Source of the DNA: Rhizobium sp. SG_E_25_P2
GTDB taxonomy: Bacteria > Pseudomonadota > Alphaproteobacteria > Rhizobiales > Rhizobiaceae
DNA length: 64,000 bases
Assembly (NCBI RefSeq): GCF_029892285.1
Contig: NZ_JARXVM010000002.1
Coordinates: 1-64,000, forward strand
Reading direction: 5' to 3'
The stretch's first letter is position 1. Every line of letters begins with the position of its first letter. Positions 1-8,989 of the stretch are shown here, piece by piece. The position numbers were made by a program, and so were the translations under genes. The notes under the pieces are model-generated. The model saw nothing but the letters and a program-made list of their open reading frames with translations. It did not search any database and was not told the origin of the DNA.

Positions 1-15
1 GCAAAAATCTGGTAA

Positions 16-92
<77 letters not shown>

Positions 93-108
93 AAAGCAAT
101 TCCTAAAA

Positions 109-138
109 CGCCCAGTGATAAAATCACTGGGCGTTTTT
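109..138 (+). terminator. Rho-independent terminator of the tRNA gene
   Basis: Perfect 10-bp stem CGCCCAGTGA / TCACTGGGCG (109-118 / 124-133) with a 5-nt loop, followed by TTTTT. It lies 17 nt after the tRNA CCA end. A closely similar hairpin with the same flank occurs at 11739-11769. Confidence 0.9.
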
Positions 139-716
139 GCGTTCAAAAAACCGCAGCGGGCAGCCAGACCTCACCGTTAAGACAAAATTAGTGATTAGAA
201 TGGCCACGGATTCAATAATCCAGGGATAGCCGGAAACACCGGCTTCCCTGCAGCGTTTCCCAGCGATACCGAGGCGCTCATGATGCATGACAAGAACAAC
301 ACTGATCCGAATTCGCACGACGCTTCGAGGGCTCGGTTTGTCTCGCCCGTTATGACGGGGTGGGATCACGCCGCAATAACCAAGGCGGTTCGGGCGCTGG
401 CGGACTGCCCTGTCCTCAGGTTATTCTCGGACGCCATGACCGTCGATCACCGCGTCCTTCACTAAAGCAGGCCGCCCAAAAGTCGTCGTAGGTTCCGGGA
501 CGGCGACATCCCAACAAACCAGAGACTTAAAACGTAAGGCGCCAATCCGAAAGATCGCGAGATCTGGCATTCGGTCCCCTGCCTACAGTTTTTCGGAGGT
601 TTGACCGATGCGTGCGACGATCATCGCCGCCGGTCGGCAAAGTTCGGGGTTTCCCGATGGGATCGCTGAACTTTCTGGGCGAGGGCGACTATCCGCATCG
701 CCCAGACCAGGACCGG
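139..716. other. Intergenic region, no supported gene
   Basis: No open frame here has family resemblance. A frame at 280-465 (61 residues) has no recognisable motif. At 608 an ATG preceded by GGAGG opens a frame starting MRATII, reminiscent of the N-terminus of zinc-type alcohol dehydrogenases, but resemblance is lost within about 10 residues. The stretch reads like degraded DNA. Confidence 0.5.
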
Positions 717-1174
717 TCAGCCTGCATTCCGCGCTGCCACCTGGGCGCGCTGATAGGTCTCCATCACCGCAGCCTAGTTCGGCGCCCCTGGGCGGCTTCC
801 GGGCGGGCCCAAGTCCTGTGGAGTTCTGACAGAAGTGAATTTGTCGAGGTCGGTTTGACCCCGCCCTGGACAAATCGAGCAAGCGTAACCCGCGACGCCA
901 TTTCACTGGGATCACCAGACGCATCGATCATCGCATAGACATCGTATCCCGCCGCCCGCGCGTCGAGCGTCGGGCACATGACGCAGACGCTGGTCCAGAC
1001 GCCGGCCATGACCAGCGTCTTGCGGCCGGTAGAGCGGACCACCGCAACGACATCGTCATTGTCCCAGGCGTTTCCTTCTCCCTTGCGCGCGACGTAAACG
1101 GCGTGCGGTGCAAACTCATATATTTCGGGCATCAGAGGGCCGTTGCTTCCAGATGGCTCCGAAATCCGCCGTGA
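717..1174 (-). pseudogene. Decayed isochorismatase-family (YcaC-like) hydrolase
   Basis: The minus-strand frame reads through family-typical blocks: GPLMPEIYEFAPHAVYVARK, then TGRKTLVMAGVWTSVCVMCP containing the putative nucleophile Cys, then AGYDVYAMIDASGDPSEMAS and LLSELHRTWARPEAA. The N-terminal third, including the usual LLVVDMQ segment, is missing: a stop (1175-1177) lies just upstream and AT-rich DNA follows. After the RPEAA block the frame runs into unrelated residues. A fitting C-terminus (AAVMETYQRAQVAARNAG) continues in another frame down to a stop at 717-719, which implies a frameshift or small deletion. What is seen is a 5'-truncated, frameshifted gene. The original role (cysteine hydrolase) is known for the family only. 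Confidence 0.7.
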
Positions 1175-1177
1175 TCA

Positions 1178-1557
1178 CGATATGTCCTATTCGACTTCGA
1201 AAATTGGGATGGAGTTTCCTTTTCACCGGGGTTCACGCAACTTTACTGAGATTAACTCGCGAATACTTCGCTTGTTGTCCATCATATGATTATCGACCAA
1301 GTCAAAATAAGCCTTGAAGATTGGTATTGAAGTTATTTATCACAAACATAAAATATCATTGGCGAAAAAATGTATGATGTCACATGAAGTATAATTTCCT
1401 GAGTTCTGGTTACATGAATATTATTAAATACAATTATGCAAAATAGGAATAAGCGAGAAATATCAATAGGAAGTCAATCGGCTCGGCGATGTTATGTTCA
1501 AGTCCATTCCCAATGACCCTGCGTCATTGACCTGACACCTATCGGAAGGAGACTATC
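1178..1557. other. AT-rich intergenic spacer
   Basis: Clearly more AT-rich than its neighbours, with runs such as attattaaatacaattatg near 1418-1440. No coding frame. It separates the isochorismatase remnant from the metallo-hydrolase gene and probably carries the promoter of the latter. No convincing operator was found. Confidence 0.5.
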
Positions 1558-2544
1558 ATGCCTAAACTTTCACGTCGCGCCTTTGCCGGCGCCCTGCCTA
1601 TGGGCCTCCTCGGAGGCAGCCTTTTCGGAGCGGCGATCATTGGACGCGCGACTGCGCCGGCTGCGGCGCAGGAAAGCGCTAAGTTGCCCGCAAGCGTTAC
1701 GCCCCTTGCGCAGATCCGCATCGGTCGTTTCACGGTAACGGCGTTGACGGATGGATATGCCGATATGCCCTATGATTACTTTCCAGGGCGCAGTGCGGCC
1801 GACGTCGAGAAGGCGGCGGTCGCGCAGTTTACCGCCCGGCAGAGTGGCGTTCGGTTTCTCTTCAATCAGTATCTCGTTGAGGACGGGGAACGCCGACTCC
1901 TGATCGATGCCGGCGCCGCGGGCTCGATAGGGCAGACCGGGCAGCTGCCACAGGCGCTTGCCACGCTCGGCGTCAAACCCGACCAGATCGATGCGGTCAT
2001 TGTGACGCACATGCATCAGGATCACATGGGTGGTCTAATCCTGGGCGGCGCGAACAACTACCCGAAGGCGGAACTTTACATTGATCGTCGCGACGTCAAG
2101 CACTGGACTGATCCGTCCAAGCGCAATGGCGCGCCGGATTATCTGCAGACCAGCTTCAGGATGGCGGAGGAGGTGGTTCGCCTGTATCCGCGGCTGCAGG
2201 CGATTGACGGAGAGCGCGAGATCATGCCGGGCGTTTCGATCGTCGACCTGACCGGCCATACGCCTGGCCACATCGGCGTGCGCATCGAGGATGCCGGGCA
2301 GAGCCTGATCATGGTTTCAGACATGATTTTTCCGGTCGTCCATCCTGGCGCGACCGATGTCTTCTTCCTCTTTGAACAAGATCCTGCCGCCGCCAAAGCG
2401 ATGCGCGATCGGTTTTTCCCCCGCGCCGCCGCCGAAGGGGCGCTCATCGCTGCCACGCATATGCCCTTCCCCGGGCTCGGCCGTGTTGTGGCCGATCAGA
2501 ACGAAATGCGCTGGCAGGTCGCAGACTGGGCCTTGCAGGAATAA
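1558..2544 (+). CDS. Exported metallo-beta-lactamase-fold hydrolase
   Basis: The 328-residue protein starts with a twin-arginine-like export signal (SRRAFAGA, a hydrophobic stretch, then APAAAQ near residue 38), so it is probably periplasmic. The fold's metal ligands are all present: HMHQDH at 151-156 (H151, H153, D155, H156), GHTPGH with H238, D255 in MVSDM, and H301 in ATHMPF. This spacing closely matches the methyl-parathion-hydrolase/lactonase branch, so the likely chemistry is ester or lactone hydrolysis with two zinc ions. The substrate cannot be read from sequence. The start is supported by GGAAGGAG about 7 nt upstream. It converges on the regulator gene to its right across a hairpin. 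Confidence 0.85.
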   Translation: MPKLSRRAFAGALPMGLLGGSLFGAAIIGRATAPAAAQESAKLPASVTPLAQIRIGRFTVTALTDGYADMPYDYFPGRSAADVEKAAVAQFTARQSGVRFLFNQYLVEDGERRLLIDAGAAGSIGQTGQLPQALATLGVKPDQIDAVIVTHMHQDHMGGLILGGANNYPKAELYIDRRDVKHWTDPSKRNGAPDYLQTSFRMAEEVVRLYPRLQAIDGEREIMPGVSIVDLTGHTPGHIGVRIEDAGQSLIMVSDMIFPVVHPGATDVFFLFEQDPAAAKAMRDRFFPRAAAEGALIAATHMPFPGLGRVVADQNEMRWQVADWALQE

Positions 2545-2554
2545 CAGCACGTCT

Positions 2555-2586
2555 CGATGATAGGATCCTATTGGCTCCTATCATCG
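2555..2586. terminator. Hairpin between convergent genes
   Basis: 11-bp perfect inverted repeat CGATGATAGGA / TCCTATCATCG (2555-2565 / 2576-2586) with a 10-nt loop, sitting exactly between the stops of two converging genes. There is no long T run, so its terminator function is inferred from position. Confidence 0.55.
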
Positions 2587-2596
2587 ACGGTTGGCA

Positions 2597-5443
2597 TTAC
2601 GCTCTGTTCCGCAGCCTTGCCGCGCTCAGCAAGTGTTGGGCGCGATGGAGATCACGATACTCAAACCCTTCGCTGAACTGTTTGTAGATCGGTTCAAGCA
2701 TGCGACGGGTCTCGTCGAACCGTGATTGGTCCAGCAACGATGCAGCCAGATCGTTTGCCGCCCTTAATGTCCAGGAGCGCGCGCCGATACTGTTTGCGAA
2801 GTCCATCGCTCTTACAAGATTGGCCTGTGCCGCGGCATGTTGGCCATCGGCCGTGAAAATGGCGGCTTCTACGCGCAGTAACTCCGGCACACACCAGTTT
2901 TCATCCTGGATATCAGCGCGCTCGAAAGCAGTCCGAATGATTGTCTTTGCGCGCGCGAATTGCCCAATTTCGTACAAAGCTGAAGCGAAAATCCCGAGAT
3001 AAAAGGGCTTCCGGATCCAATGGTTCAGCATCTGAAACTCCTCGACGGCGCGTGACATGCTGTCGATGGTCTCAAGCGTGAGACTGTTAGACAACATCGC
3101 GTGGGCGCCACGAAAGATGTGCGCAACCGGTCGCCAGGTGCCGATGCCATGCCGGGCGATATATAGCTCCAGGTCATCTATATAGCGGCCCAACTGAACG
3201 GTGTCGCCGTTCCAAAAGGCGATCGGGCAGGAGGCGGCAACAAGGGCGTTGCTCAGCGAAACCTCCTGTCCGTAGGCCACCGTTTTGTCCAGGTTTGTCC
3301 GCGCTGTCGCAGACGCGGTTTCGGGCAAGCCCATCAACCACTGGGACCAGGACAGGACGATGCCAACCGACGTTGCATCGAATTCGAAGCGTCCGTAGTG
3401 CGGGCTCTTTCCCCCGTCCAGACTGTTGCGCCATAAGGCGTCAACGCGCCTGGCGGCCGTTTCCAGTCGTCCGACCCCCACTTCGGCAAGCGCCAGCATG
3501 GTTTGTCCAGCGGGCAGCGCCGACGGGTCATTCGCATTCGCGACTGCAATGAAGGCGTTCAAACTCTCGATTGCGGCTTTGTGCTCGCCAACGAAAACCT
3601 GGTAGCCTGCGATCATTCTCAACGCGCGCAATTGATATTCTGTATCGGCGATGCCAACGGCAATGCCGAACGCTCGTTGCAATGCTTTGGGTATAACGGG
3701 CACCAGACCGCGCGTGAACATGATCGCATAGGCGTAAGACGTCTGCAGATGCATCTCTGTCGCCGTGCCCGTCATTCCGGCATCGTCTAATCGCTCAATC
3801 GCCTTGAGCAGGCGGCCGGAGCTTTCGCTTGGCGACGAAAATTGGCTCCACAGATGGTTGCCCGCGGCCGTCAACCTGATGAGCAGGCCAGACGCTGTCT
3901 GTGTCTGTTCGCACCAGTCCAACGCGGCGCGCAGATCATCCAGATATGGTCGGTACTCGGCCGCCCAGTCGTCCGCCGCGCGGTGCGGAACTTCACGGGC
4001 GGCATTTTCAAGAGTGGCGCAAATGAAATCGGCGTGCCGGTGTCGAACAATTGCTTCATCGCCATGTTCGCAGAGACGCTCCAGACTATAGAGACGCGTC
4101 GTTTCCAGCAGCCGGTACCGGAAGTCAGAACTGTCCGGGTCGACTGCGATCAGCGACTTGGCCGCGAGTTCTTCAAGGGCATGCCAGCTGTCGGAGGCAG
4201 GCCGATTGGCAATCGCCGATGCCCCATCTATGCTGAAGCTGCCCGCAAAAACGGAGAGGGTGCGAAGAAATGCGGCCTCGCCGGCGGGAAGCAGGTCGTA
4301 GCTCCAGGCGATCGTGGCCATCAAAGTACGTTGCCGCTCAAGACCCCCGCGCAGACCCTTGAGGAGACGGAACTGGTTGTCCAACTGATTGAGAATTTCA
4401 CGGACGCCGAAAGCATCGACGCGCATCGCCGCCAGTTCTATCGCGAGGGCAACTCCCCTGAGTCTCCGGCAGATCTCGGCAACAATCGGCGCGCTCACAT
4501 CATTGAGGTCAAAGGTTTCGAGCCGGTCTCTCGCGCGCGCGACGAAGAGTTGGATCGCCGGGAACTCCATTGCGCGCGCTGCGGTAATCGCTGCCGCGTT
4601 TGAAGGATATTCAAGCCCGGGAAGTATCCGGACATGCTCGCCGACGAGAGCGAGGGGTTCCCTGCTGGTCACGATAAGCCTGACCTGGGGCGCGTTTGCC
4701 AGGATCATGTCTGCGCAGTCCGCGGCTGATTGGGCGAGGTGCTCGCAATTGTCCAGCACCAGCAACAGTTTGCGCTCTGCCAGATGGCGTCGAAGCACGT
4801 TCACAGTGTCTGCGCCAAATGTTTCTATGCCCAAAGCCAGAGCGATCGTATCAAGCGCCAGGCTCGGCTCTTTAAGAGGGGCGAAATCGACCATCCAGAC
4901 ACCGTCGGGGAAACCTTCTTTGGCGTGGTTCGCGACAGCAATCGCCACTGTCGTCTTACCAATACCCCCGGGTCCGACGATCGACACCATTTTCCAGGTG
5001 TCGAGGTCACGGGATATACGCCTTATGATGTCCGCTCTGCCGATGATGTGGGTCGTCGTATGTGGCAGACTGTGGCGGATGCGTGTGGGAAGCGCGGCTC
5101 CAGCCGTCGCTGTGTGCAGCGGCGCAACAAATCGATAGCCTTGCCCGGGAACGGTTTCAATGAACTGCTCTGTTGCAGCGCTCTCGCCCAGGGCGCGACG
5201 TAGTAAGGCGATGTTGACCTTGAGATTGCTTTCATCGACCGTAACGCTTGGCCAAACGCGGGCATAAAGGTCAGCCTTGCTCACCACGTCTCCGGCGTGT
5301 TCGACGAGCACGGTCAATATATCCAGCGCACGACCACCGATCCGGACTGGAACCTCAGCCACTGTCAGCAACTGACGTTCCGGGACGAAAGAAAATCGTC
5401 CGAAGCTGTAGCTGGTATGCGCTTTATGCTGGAAGCTTTCCAT
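2597..5443 (-). CDS. STAND-type regulator: OmpR-like winged helix + NB-ARC-like ATPase + TPR-like tail (paralogue 1)
   Basis: A 948-residue protein. Residues 13-108 are an OmpR/PhoB-type winged-helix DNA-binding domain (SFGRFSFVPE, IGGRALDIL, VNIALLRRALGE, PGQGYRFVAP). There is no receiver domain. An ATPase of the STAND/NB-ARC type follows: Walker A GPGGIGKTT at about 157-165, Walker B LLLVLDNCEHL at about 226-236, then VTSREPL. The C-terminal half is helical and TPR-like. The family is expected to be a ligand- or protein-sensing transcription factor that oligomerises with ATP. The start at 5443 (MESFQ) is chosen from alignment with the neighbouring paralogue; 5455 and 5488 are alternatives in frame. 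It lies 66 bp downstream of paralogue 2 on the same strand and may be co-transcribed with it. Confidence 0.8.
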   Translation of the reverse strand: MESFQHKAHTSYSFGRFSFVPERQLLTVAEVPVRIGGRALDILTVLVEHAGDVVSKADLYARVWPSVTVDESNLKVNIALLRRALGESAATEQFIETVPGQGYRFVAPLHTATAGAALPTRIRHSLPHTTTHIIGRADIIRRISRDLDTWKMVSIVGPGGIGKTTVAIAVANHAKEGFPDGVWMVDFAPLKEPSLALDTIALALGIETFGADTVNVLRRHLAERKLLLVLDNCEHLAQSAADCADMILANAPQVRLIVTSREPLALVGEHVRILPGLEYPSNAAAITAARAMEFPAIQLFVARARDRLETFDLNDVSAPIVAEICRRLRGVALAIELAAMRVDAFGVREILNQLDNQFRLLKGLRGGLERQRTLMATIAWSYDLLPAGEAAFLRTLSVFAGSFSIDGASAIANRPASDSWHALEELAAKSLIAVDPDSSDFRYRLLETTRLYSLERLCEHGDEAIVRHRHADFICATLENAAREVPHRAADDWAAEYRPYLDDLRAALDWCEQTQTASGLLIRLTAAGNHLWSQFSSPSESSGRLLKAIERLDDAGMTGTATEMHLQTSYAYAIMFTRGLVPVIPKALQRAFGIAVGIADTEYQLRALRMIAGYQVFVGEHKAAIESLNAFIAVANANDPSALPAGQTMLALAEVGVGRLETAARRVDALWRNSLDGGKSPHYGRFEFDATSVGIVLSWSQWLMGLPETASATARTNLDKTVAYGQEVSLSNALVAASCPIAFWNGDTVQLGRYIDDLELYIARHGIGTWRPVAHIFRGAHAMLSNSLTLETIDSMSRAVEEFQMLNHWIRKPFYLGIFASALYEIGQFARAKTIIRTAFERADIQDENWCVPELLRVEAAIFTADGQHAAAQANLVRAMDFANSIGARSWTLRAANDLAASLLDQSRFDETRRMLEPIYKQFSEGFEYRDLHRAQHLLSAARLRNRA

Positions 5444-5509
5444 AACCGTTCCCATGCGAGTGGAGATCGTCCTTGACGCGAAAACCACGGGAATATCCGG
5501 ATTGTGTTT

Positions 5510-8395
5510 TCATGCTATGATTTGCAGGAGAGTTGCGGCGCGACGCAAATCGGAGGTCCATAGACCCTCGGAAAACTGACGGTAGGTGCTCGACAAAATG
5601 CTCTCCGCCTCATCACTGCCCCCCTTGTTGCGCCAGAGATCAACCAGTTGGATTGCCGCGCGGAGCTGCCAGGTGAGCGACCCGTGCCGTCGCGCCATCT
5701 CGATGGATCGGCTGTAGCAATCAGCAGCGGCCTCCAAATACCCTTTGCTCTCTCCAGCTCGAATAAAGTTCCCTCGCATCGTGAGCATTTCGGGAATTCC
5801 CCAATCCTGTCCGCTGCGAGCATAAAGCGCTATCGCGTCATCGATGCATCTCAGCGCTCCGTCCAAGTCGCCGCGCAAGGAGAGCAGGTGACCGTAATTG
5901 GCCAGGAAAGGCGGATATCGTAGTCCGAGGCCGCCGTTGCGAATTTCCGCCAGGATACGTCCGTAGGACTCCAGATCGACAGGGCGCCCCATGTCAATAT
6001 GCAGTTTTACCCGCATGCAGGCTGCAACCGTGTTCCATAAAGTCAATTGATGTTCAGCCGCGTATTCCTCGGCAAAGTCGAGTTGGCGCTCGGTTTCCTC
6101 AAAGTTCCCCACGTAAAGTTCGACGCACACCGACGTGAGCAGGATCGCTGCGCATCGCGGCATCGCAAAATTTGCGACTTCTGCTTCGTCACGCTGGCGC
6201 CGGGCCATGGCAAGGGCCTGGTCCGAGAATCCTTGCAGCCAGAGAACCATGGCCAGCGATCCGCGCGCCTCTAGCCGCTGGTCGAATTCGAACCGAGACA
6301 CATCCGTGCGGAGCGCTGAAAATGGAGCCGTGTCGAGGAAACTTTCAAGGTGTCGTCGCGCCGCTGCCAGATCGCCAAGCGAGTGGAGGGCGCTGCCCGT
6401 TTGCCCGTCCGCATTCGTTGCGGCGCGTCCTTCCTTCTTCGCCGCCGCAAGCTCCCGCACTCGGTTTGCGATTGCCAGCGATGATCGGGAGTCTCCTGCC
6501 CATAAATCATATTGGGAAAGACCTCTCAAACATTCCAGCTGAAGGTCAACATCTCCTAGAGTTTCAGCGATTTCTAACGCTTTGGAGAAAAGCAGCCGGA
6601 CTTCGGGCAAGGGGCCGCGTGTGAACAGTTTGGCCGCCGCCTGCGCGAGGATAAGAAGAAGGTCGTCGCGCCTGGTTCGATGCATCAAGAAGGCGTCATC
6701 AAGGGCGCGTTCGACGGCCATCCTGTTTTCTTCAAGCAGCGACAACTTTTCCCAGTAGGAAATCGCAGCAACGGTCAGCCTCACGCCCAACGCCGGATTC
6801 CCCCGTCCGGAAAGACTGAAGGCCTGAGCATTGCGAATATCGTCGATTTTCGAGCCATAGCGCTTCAGCCAGGCAGAATTTGCCAAAGTGGCGCTGTCTT
6901 CTTTGGCTCGATCTACAATCTCAAATGCGTATTCAGCCTGACGACGACGAATAGACTCCAACTCCCTGCTCGCCGACAGTTTGGCAAAAGCGTAAGCGCG
7001 TGTCGTATCCAGCATCCTGTAGTCTATCTCGACATCCAGCGCATCGACGGCGACAAGGGATTTGGACACCAGGCTTGCGAGGTCGTCGACCACATGCCTG
7101 GGATCGATCGTTTCATCTGCGGCGACGGCGCACGCTGCGGCCAGACTGAAAGATCCTGCAAAAATCGAGAGGCGACGCATGGTCGTCTGTTCGCTGTCGG
7201 ACAGGAGTTCGTAGCTCCAGTCAATCATCGCGGCCAAGGTTCGATGCCGTTCGGGACCCGCCCGACGACCCTGTAGCAAACGGAAGCGATCGTCGAGCCG
7301 CTCGAGCAATTCGGGGATGCTGAACGCATCTGTCCGCGCCGCGGCAAGTTCGATGGCCAGTGCAACACCGTCGAGCTTGCGACATATCGCGCCGACCTTG
7401 AGAGCGTCGACATCATTCAAGGTGAATTCCGGGTTGCGATCTGTCGCGCGCGCGACGAACAACCGGACGGCTGGAAAGGCGAGGGCCTCGCCCGCCGTTG
7501 TGACGATTGATGCCGGCGGCGTCTCCAAGCCTGACAGACGGCGCACCCGTTCGCCCCTGACACATAATGGCTCCCTGGATGTAGCCAGGATTTTTACTTT
7601 CCGTGCGCTGGTCAGAATTCGTTGAACGCAAATTGCAACCGAATCGATAAGGTGTTCGCAATTGTCCATCAGCAACAGCATGTCCCTGTCCTGCAGAAAT
7701 GCGCAGAGGGCTGCTGTCATGTTGGCGGAATGCGCATTCAACCCGATCGCCGTTGCAATCGCGTTCGGCACCAGCGACGGCTCTTTGAGTGTGGCGAGAT
7801 CGACAAGCCAAACGCCATCGGCAAACAGCCCTATGGCCTTTTCCGCAGCGGCAAGCGCGACGGTCGTTTTGCCGACGCCCCCCATGCCGACAATCGAGAC
7901 AAGGCGGGCGTTTTCCAGGTCGTCCAGCATGGATCCGATGGAGTCTGTCCTACCCAAGACCTGTGTCGCGCCGATCGGCAGGTTATGGCTCTGTTCGGCC
8001 GGCGTCTCACCCGCATCGCTGCGATCAACAGCATCGCCAAGCCGGTTGGCCAAAACCGGTGCGATGAAACGATATCCTCGCCCAACGACCGTCGCGATAT
8101 ATTTCGGCGGAGCGCTTTCTCCAAGCGCACGCCTCACGATGCCCATGTTGACTTTCAGATTGGCGTCGTCAACGGACATTCCGGGCCAGACCCGCGCCAG
8201 CAGATCTCGCTTCTCCACGACTTCACCGGGGCGCTCGACGAGCAAGGTCAAGATGTCGAGCGCCCGTCCGCCAATCCGGACGGGCGTTTCGCCCTCCATG
8301 AGCTGTTGCCGTTCCGGAACGAGAACAAACGGGCCAAAGGCGTATGCGCGCTGGATCTGTTCGGATGGGTACGTCGCCAAGCCACTCTCCCTCAT
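5510..8395 (-). CDS. STAND-type regulator: OmpR-like winged helix + NB-ARC-like ATPase + TPR-like tail (paralogue 2)
   Basis: A 961-residue paralogue of the gene to its left. The winged helix spans about 18-113 (AYAFGPFVLVPERQ, IGGRALDILTLLVE, VGRGYRFIAP). Walker A is GMGGVGKTT at 170-178, Walker B MLLLMDNCEHL at 239-249, and ATSREPL follows. A long helical TPR-like region runs to the end, with repeated A-x-x-x-L-x-x-A patterns. The two genes stand head to tail and are clearly duplicates that have diverged most in the sensor half. The role is inferred: an ATP-dependent transcription activator whose signal is unknown. The DNA upstream is shared with the divergent third paralogue. Confidence 0.8.
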   Translation of the reverse strand: MRESGLATYPSEQIQRAYAFGPFVLVPERQQLMEGETPVRIGGRALDILTLLVERPGEVVEKRDLLARVWPGMSVDDANLKVNMGIVRRALGESAPPKYIATVVGRGYRFIAPVLANRLGDAVDRSDAGETPAEQSHNLPIGATQVLGRTDSIGSMLDDLENARLVSIVGMGGVGKTTVALAAAEKAIGLFADGVWLVDLATLKEPSLVPNAIATAIGLNAHSANMTAALCAFLQDRDMLLLMDNCEHLIDSVAICVQRILTSARKVKILATSREPLCVRGERVRRLSGLETPPASIVTTAGEALAFPAVRLFVARATDRNPEFTLNDVDALKVGAICRKLDGVALAIELAAARTDAFSIPELLERLDDRFRLLQGRRAGPERHRTLAAMIDWSYELLSDSEQTTMRRLSIFAGSFSLAAACAVAADETIDPRHVVDDLASLVSKSLVAVDALDVEIDYRMLDTTRAYAFAKLSASRELESIRRRQAEYAFEIVDRAKEDSATLANSAWLKRYGSKIDDIRNAQAFSLSGRGNPALGVRLTVAAISYWEKLSLLEENRMAVERALDDAFLMHRTRRDDLLLILAQAAAKLFTRGPLPEVRLLFSKALEIAETLGDVDLQLECLRGLSQYDLWAGDSRSSLAIANRVRELAAAKKEGRAATNADGQTGSALHSLGDLAAARRHLESFLDTAPFSALRTDVSRFEFDQRLEARGSLAMVLWLQGFSDQALAMARRQRDEAEVANFAMPRCAAILLTSVCVELYVGNFEETERQLDFAEEYAAEHQLTLWNTVAACMRVKLHIDMGRPVDLESYGRILAEIRNGGLGLRYPPFLANYGHLLSLRGDLDGALRCIDDAIALYARSGQDWGIPEMLTMRGNFIRAGESKGYLEAAADCYSRSIEMARRHGSLTWQLRAAIQLVDLWRNKGGSDEAESILSSTYRQFSEGLWTSDLRRAATLLQIIA

Positions 8396-8989
8396 CCATC
8401 TATTCCTGGAATTGGCGAAACTATATCGAAGTTCGGCTCAGGTAAAAAATGGTAAATTTGGGTAAGGTCGCGAAAATGCGTGTTCGAGTTTTGACGCCGC
8501 GTCCGGCGCCATACAACTAGCAGAGTCATACCTAGAGTCGGCCATATCGGTATCGGACCCAACGGAAGTTAAAGGGTGTGTTGAGGGCGTTGGCAATTGT
8601 TCCAATCCTTGCCTCCCTGCGTGCTCCTGTGGTGTGGCAAGAGATGCTCTCGCTGCGCAGTTTGCAACTTTGCGATCGACGAAGTCGTGGATCAGAGGCG
8701 CCATTGGGTGATCAGATTGCGGACAATGTATGAGGATCGCGAAATCCGTGGCGCTGGAGAGCGCCAGGCCATGAGACGGGTCCGCCTCGCAATAGAAGAT
8801 GTTCTCACCGTCGATATCGGCTGACCGGTAGTGGACGACGGGTTGTGTTGCTGCTGTTCCTACCGCGAAACTCTGACTATTTACCGGAATTAACCGGTCC
8901 GCCGTGACGTCGTTGCGTAGGGTTTGATCGCAACAGGAGAATCCTGAGCCTCCGCTTTGAGGCGACTGGCCAGATCATGGGTGAATTCA
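8396..8989. other. Spacer between divergent regulator genes
   Basis: About 590 bp separate the divergent STAND regulators. Apart from the minus-strand alpha/beta-hydrolase-like fragment (8640-8863), no gene is supported. The region must contain the promoters of paralogues 2 and 3. No clear operator was recognised. Confidence 0.45.
8640..8863 (-). pseudogene. Fragment resembling an alpha/beta-hydrolase N-terminus
   Basis: An open minus-strand frame without a good start codon reads VVHYRSADIDGENIFYCEA, which fits the N-terminus of epoxide-hydrolase-like alpha/beta hydrolases (QYRSVDVDGxxIFYREAG). It is followed by FAILIHCPQSDHPMAPLIHD in the place of LLLHGFPSSSHMFRDLIP. The oxyanion HG motif is altered to HC, and resemblance stops after about 75 residues, where no catalytic nucleophile elbow is found. 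It is therefore read as a decayed remnant. The identification rests on pattern memory only. Confidence 0.4.

Noticed and set aside
280-465. 61-residue open frame downstream of the tRNA
   Set aside because: No ribosome site, no recognisable motif, and the surrounding DNA looks degraded.
608-829. ATG with GGAGG and an N-terminus MRATII like zinc alcohol dehydrogenases
   Set aside because: Resemblance lasts only about 10 residues, then low-complexity sequence. Not enough for a gene or a named pseudogene.
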